From Oscillospiraceae bacterium (lineage in GTDB: Bacteria; Bacillota; Clostridia; Oscillospirales; Ruminococcaceae), in the NCBI GenBank assembly GCA_031253365.1, contig JAIRWE010000066.1, positions 1 to 7,533 on the forward strand: 7,533 bases of DNA. Reading direction: 5' to 3'. Shown here piece by piece: positions 6,901-7,533 of the stretch (positions are counted from its first letter, which is position 1; each line of letters opens with the position of its first letter). Position numbers and translations under genes: made by a program. Under the pieces are notes generated by a model, which was not told the DNA's origin, did not search any database, and saw only the letters and a program-made list of their open reading frames with translations.

Positions 6901-7533
6901 ACAGCGGCGAAAATGCTTGTATAGATACCCCGTTTCATTACGCGCCGAATAGTCCCGGGTGCCGTGGCAAGGATAAAACTCGTCGGGCGCGAACAAGTTG
7001 TCCGCGACGGGCTTTAGCGTCATTCTCACGTCCATCGGCGCGCGACCGTCCGTCCCCAATATAGGCCAGTCGTCCCGCCATATTAACGGAACAATGACGG
7101 GAACGCGCCCCACCGCGCCGCGGTCCTGAAACAGTACGGCGTACCAATCCCCGTCGGGAGTATCCACGATGCCGCCCTGCGCCACCCCCGATTGCCCGTA
7201 ACCCATATTGTCGTCGAGGACGACCCTGCCCTCGTAAGGTCCCTCAATACGCTCCGAACGGTAACAAAGCTGAACGCGCCGCTTCGAGCCGGACGCGGGC
7301 CACGCAATCAAAAACAAAAAGTATTTGCCGTCGATTTTATGGAAATGCGAACCCTCCGCGGGCAATCCCCCCTCGCCGCCTATATCCGCGTTTTCGATAA
7401 TTACGGCGTCAAGTCCGCCCGGCAGAACGCCTTGCGCGTCGGGAGTAAGCTCGACTACGCGAATCGTTCCCGAACCGTACGCCAAAAACACACGCCCGTC
7501 GTCGTCAAAGAGCAGGGACGGGTCGTGAAACAC
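3919..7533 (-). CDS. Multidomain arabinoxylan-degrading enzyme with two GH43 domains (5' end outside window)
   Basis: At least 1204 residues, open at the window edge. The GTG at 7533-7531 lies inside a conserved GH43 motif and is not a credible start. Domains, numbered from that codon: GH43 beta-xylosidase type, about 1-190, with HDPSLLFDDDG (D4, pKa-modulating Asp) and PAEGSHFHK (E60, catalytic acid), its catalytic base lying upstream; CBM4/9/22-like module, about 222-377, opening LLTNNSFRDGLAGWE; GH43_C2/CBM91 beta-sandwich, about 393-580 (WQWNHNPDHNLWSL, ERPGYLRLR, ARNTLTRRTFGP); unassigned cohesin-like beta-rich region, about 583-728; complete second GH43 resembling XynD (subfamily 29), about 734-1068, with GADPWA (D750, base), CFDPAVLVDDDG (D883) and FFEDSGIHKYNG (E942, acid); CBM6, about 1069-1204 (YERVEAETFAW, HIHDGDWLAV, LFNFGYW). 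Family knowledge suggests xylosidase plus arabinofuranohydrolase action on arabinoxylan. Secretion is inferred from the CBMs; the signal peptide would be out of view. It has 18 cysteines, unusual for a secreted enzyme. The stop is TAG at 3921-3919. Specificities are inferred. Confidence 0.93.
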   Translation of the reverse strand: MFHDPSLLFDDDGRVFLAYGSGTIRVVELTPDAQGVLPGGLDAVIIENADIGGEGGLPAEGSHFHKIDGKYFLFLIAWPASGSKRRVQLCYRSERIEGPYEGRVVLDDNMGYGQSGVAQGGIVDTPDGDWYAVLFQDRGAVGRVPVIVPLIWRDDWPILGTDGRAPMDVRMTLKPVADNLFAPDEFYPCHGTRDYSARNETGYLYKHFRRCSEREDGETEEELLTNNSFRDGLAGWETMEIAAIETETGDPPGGEPVLYVTGRKTTASGPRQIITGKTKHGGVYEVYARVKYDSGPIEKQFNICIRNGTDWQGIQIMASGMLTKGEWGEIKGAYTMPEDADMSETSVFIETIWAEKPNEKTDLMDFCVDSVSVIAKPLPKRTKTDAGENDVCAPGPAPWWQWNHNPDHNLWSLDERPGYLRLRTKYLNKGLLDARNTLTRRTFGPACAGVTALETDGMRNGDAAGLAAFQELYGFVGVKVINGEKYIVMENAASGEAAEVERFRLEQSRVYLRADFDFGGTDEARFSYSLDGLNWKTTGGVLAMQYKLSHFTGYRFALFYYATQIAGGYADFDYFRLSGETLRHDEALKILNVYIEGDEEIDGIKNCEAEVSICLDALPEGEYKGIYISALLPNILNVTGVEFCLDNIVGKPSFSVEGERLLMEVTGGAVYFSNNGSNLFAKLRLTCGQYATEDGEISLRVDYVHVDGGNVAYRVHDACARIKVKRVDTGAAAKLPGFANPLISHKYGADPWALEYGGRLYLYFTGDRYEYDEYGNLLENTYLKINTIGVISSSDLLNWTDHGEIAAAGVIGAAKWAEHSWAPAVAYKNIDGEDKFFLYFANDASNIGVLKADSPAGPWFDPIGKPLIHRGIKGIEDVAWCFDPAVLVDDDGEGYLYFGGGLPSETPEDALHPDTARVIKLGSDMISTAGEAVRIDAPAFFEDSGIHKYNGRYYYSYCSNFTGPHPAGYPGCGEIAYMTSDSPMGPFAFEDTLLKNPMDFFGVGGNNHHCIFAFKGEWYIAYHAQTLGKALGKQKGYRSPHINRLSYSSDGRIRPVKADMKGVTPIAAVNPYERVEAETFAWCAGISVSSSAPPDGERRTGLFVTHIHDGDWLAVANVDFGEKGASSLFAEVASPTGGKIEIRLDSPIAGEIIGTLAVGATGGEESWSLRQCALKPIKGVYDVFFVFRGDGEGELFNFGYWTVE

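Noticed and set aside
7531..7533. GTG at the window edge as the start codon of the glycosidase
   Set aside because: It lies inside the conserved GH43 motif preceding HDPSLLFDDDG, and the catalytic base Asp that every active GH43 needs would be missing. The gene almost certainly continues beyond the window.

Overview
The window reads as one minus-strand locus for arabinoxylan use, most likely from an anaerobic member of the Bacillota (Firmicutes). The evidence for that origin is strong AAAGGAG/AAGGAGG ribosome binding sites, a lipobox lipoprotein as the transport receptor, an LplABC/YtcP-type sugar importer without its own ATPase, and a cysteine-rich glycosidase. The genus cannot be read from the sequence. 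Four protein genes fill almost the whole window, all in the same direction, so transcription runs from high to low coordinates.

Layout in transcription order. (1) 7533-3919 is the 3' part of a very large multidomain glycoside hydrolase, cut by the window edge. Its order is: a GH43 beta-xylosidase-type domain missing its N-terminal third, a CBM4/9/22-like module, the GH43-associated beta-sandwich (GH43_C2, CBM91), a cohesin-like domain I cannot assign, a complete second GH43 domain of the XynD arabinofuranohydrolase type, and a C-terminal CBM6. (2) A 153-base gap (3766-3918) holds a small hairpin, a perfect 10-bp inverted repeat, TTGCC half-sites spaced 21 bp apart, a weak promoter candidate and a good RBS. 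(3) 3765-2071 encodes the sugar-binding lipoprotein. (4) A 113-base gap (1958-2070) holds a textbook intrinsic terminator directly in front of the next RBS. (5) 1957-980 and 978-70 encode the two ABC permeases, one base apart. (6) 1-69 holds no gene.

How the parts fit together: the large enzyme would debranch arabinoxylan (second GH43 plus CBM6) and trim xylosyl units (first GH43 plus CBM91) while its CBMs hold it on the polymer. The binding protein and permeases would import the released oligosaccharides, energised by an ATPase encoded elsewhere. The terminator between the receptor gene and the permease genes would let the receptor be made in excess, with permeases coming from read-through.

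Most notable for follow-up are the architecture of the double-GH43 protein with its unassigned domain, the attenuator-like terminator inside the transporter operon, and the operator-like repeats before the receptor gene. I found no sign of a wholly new system; the components belong to known families.
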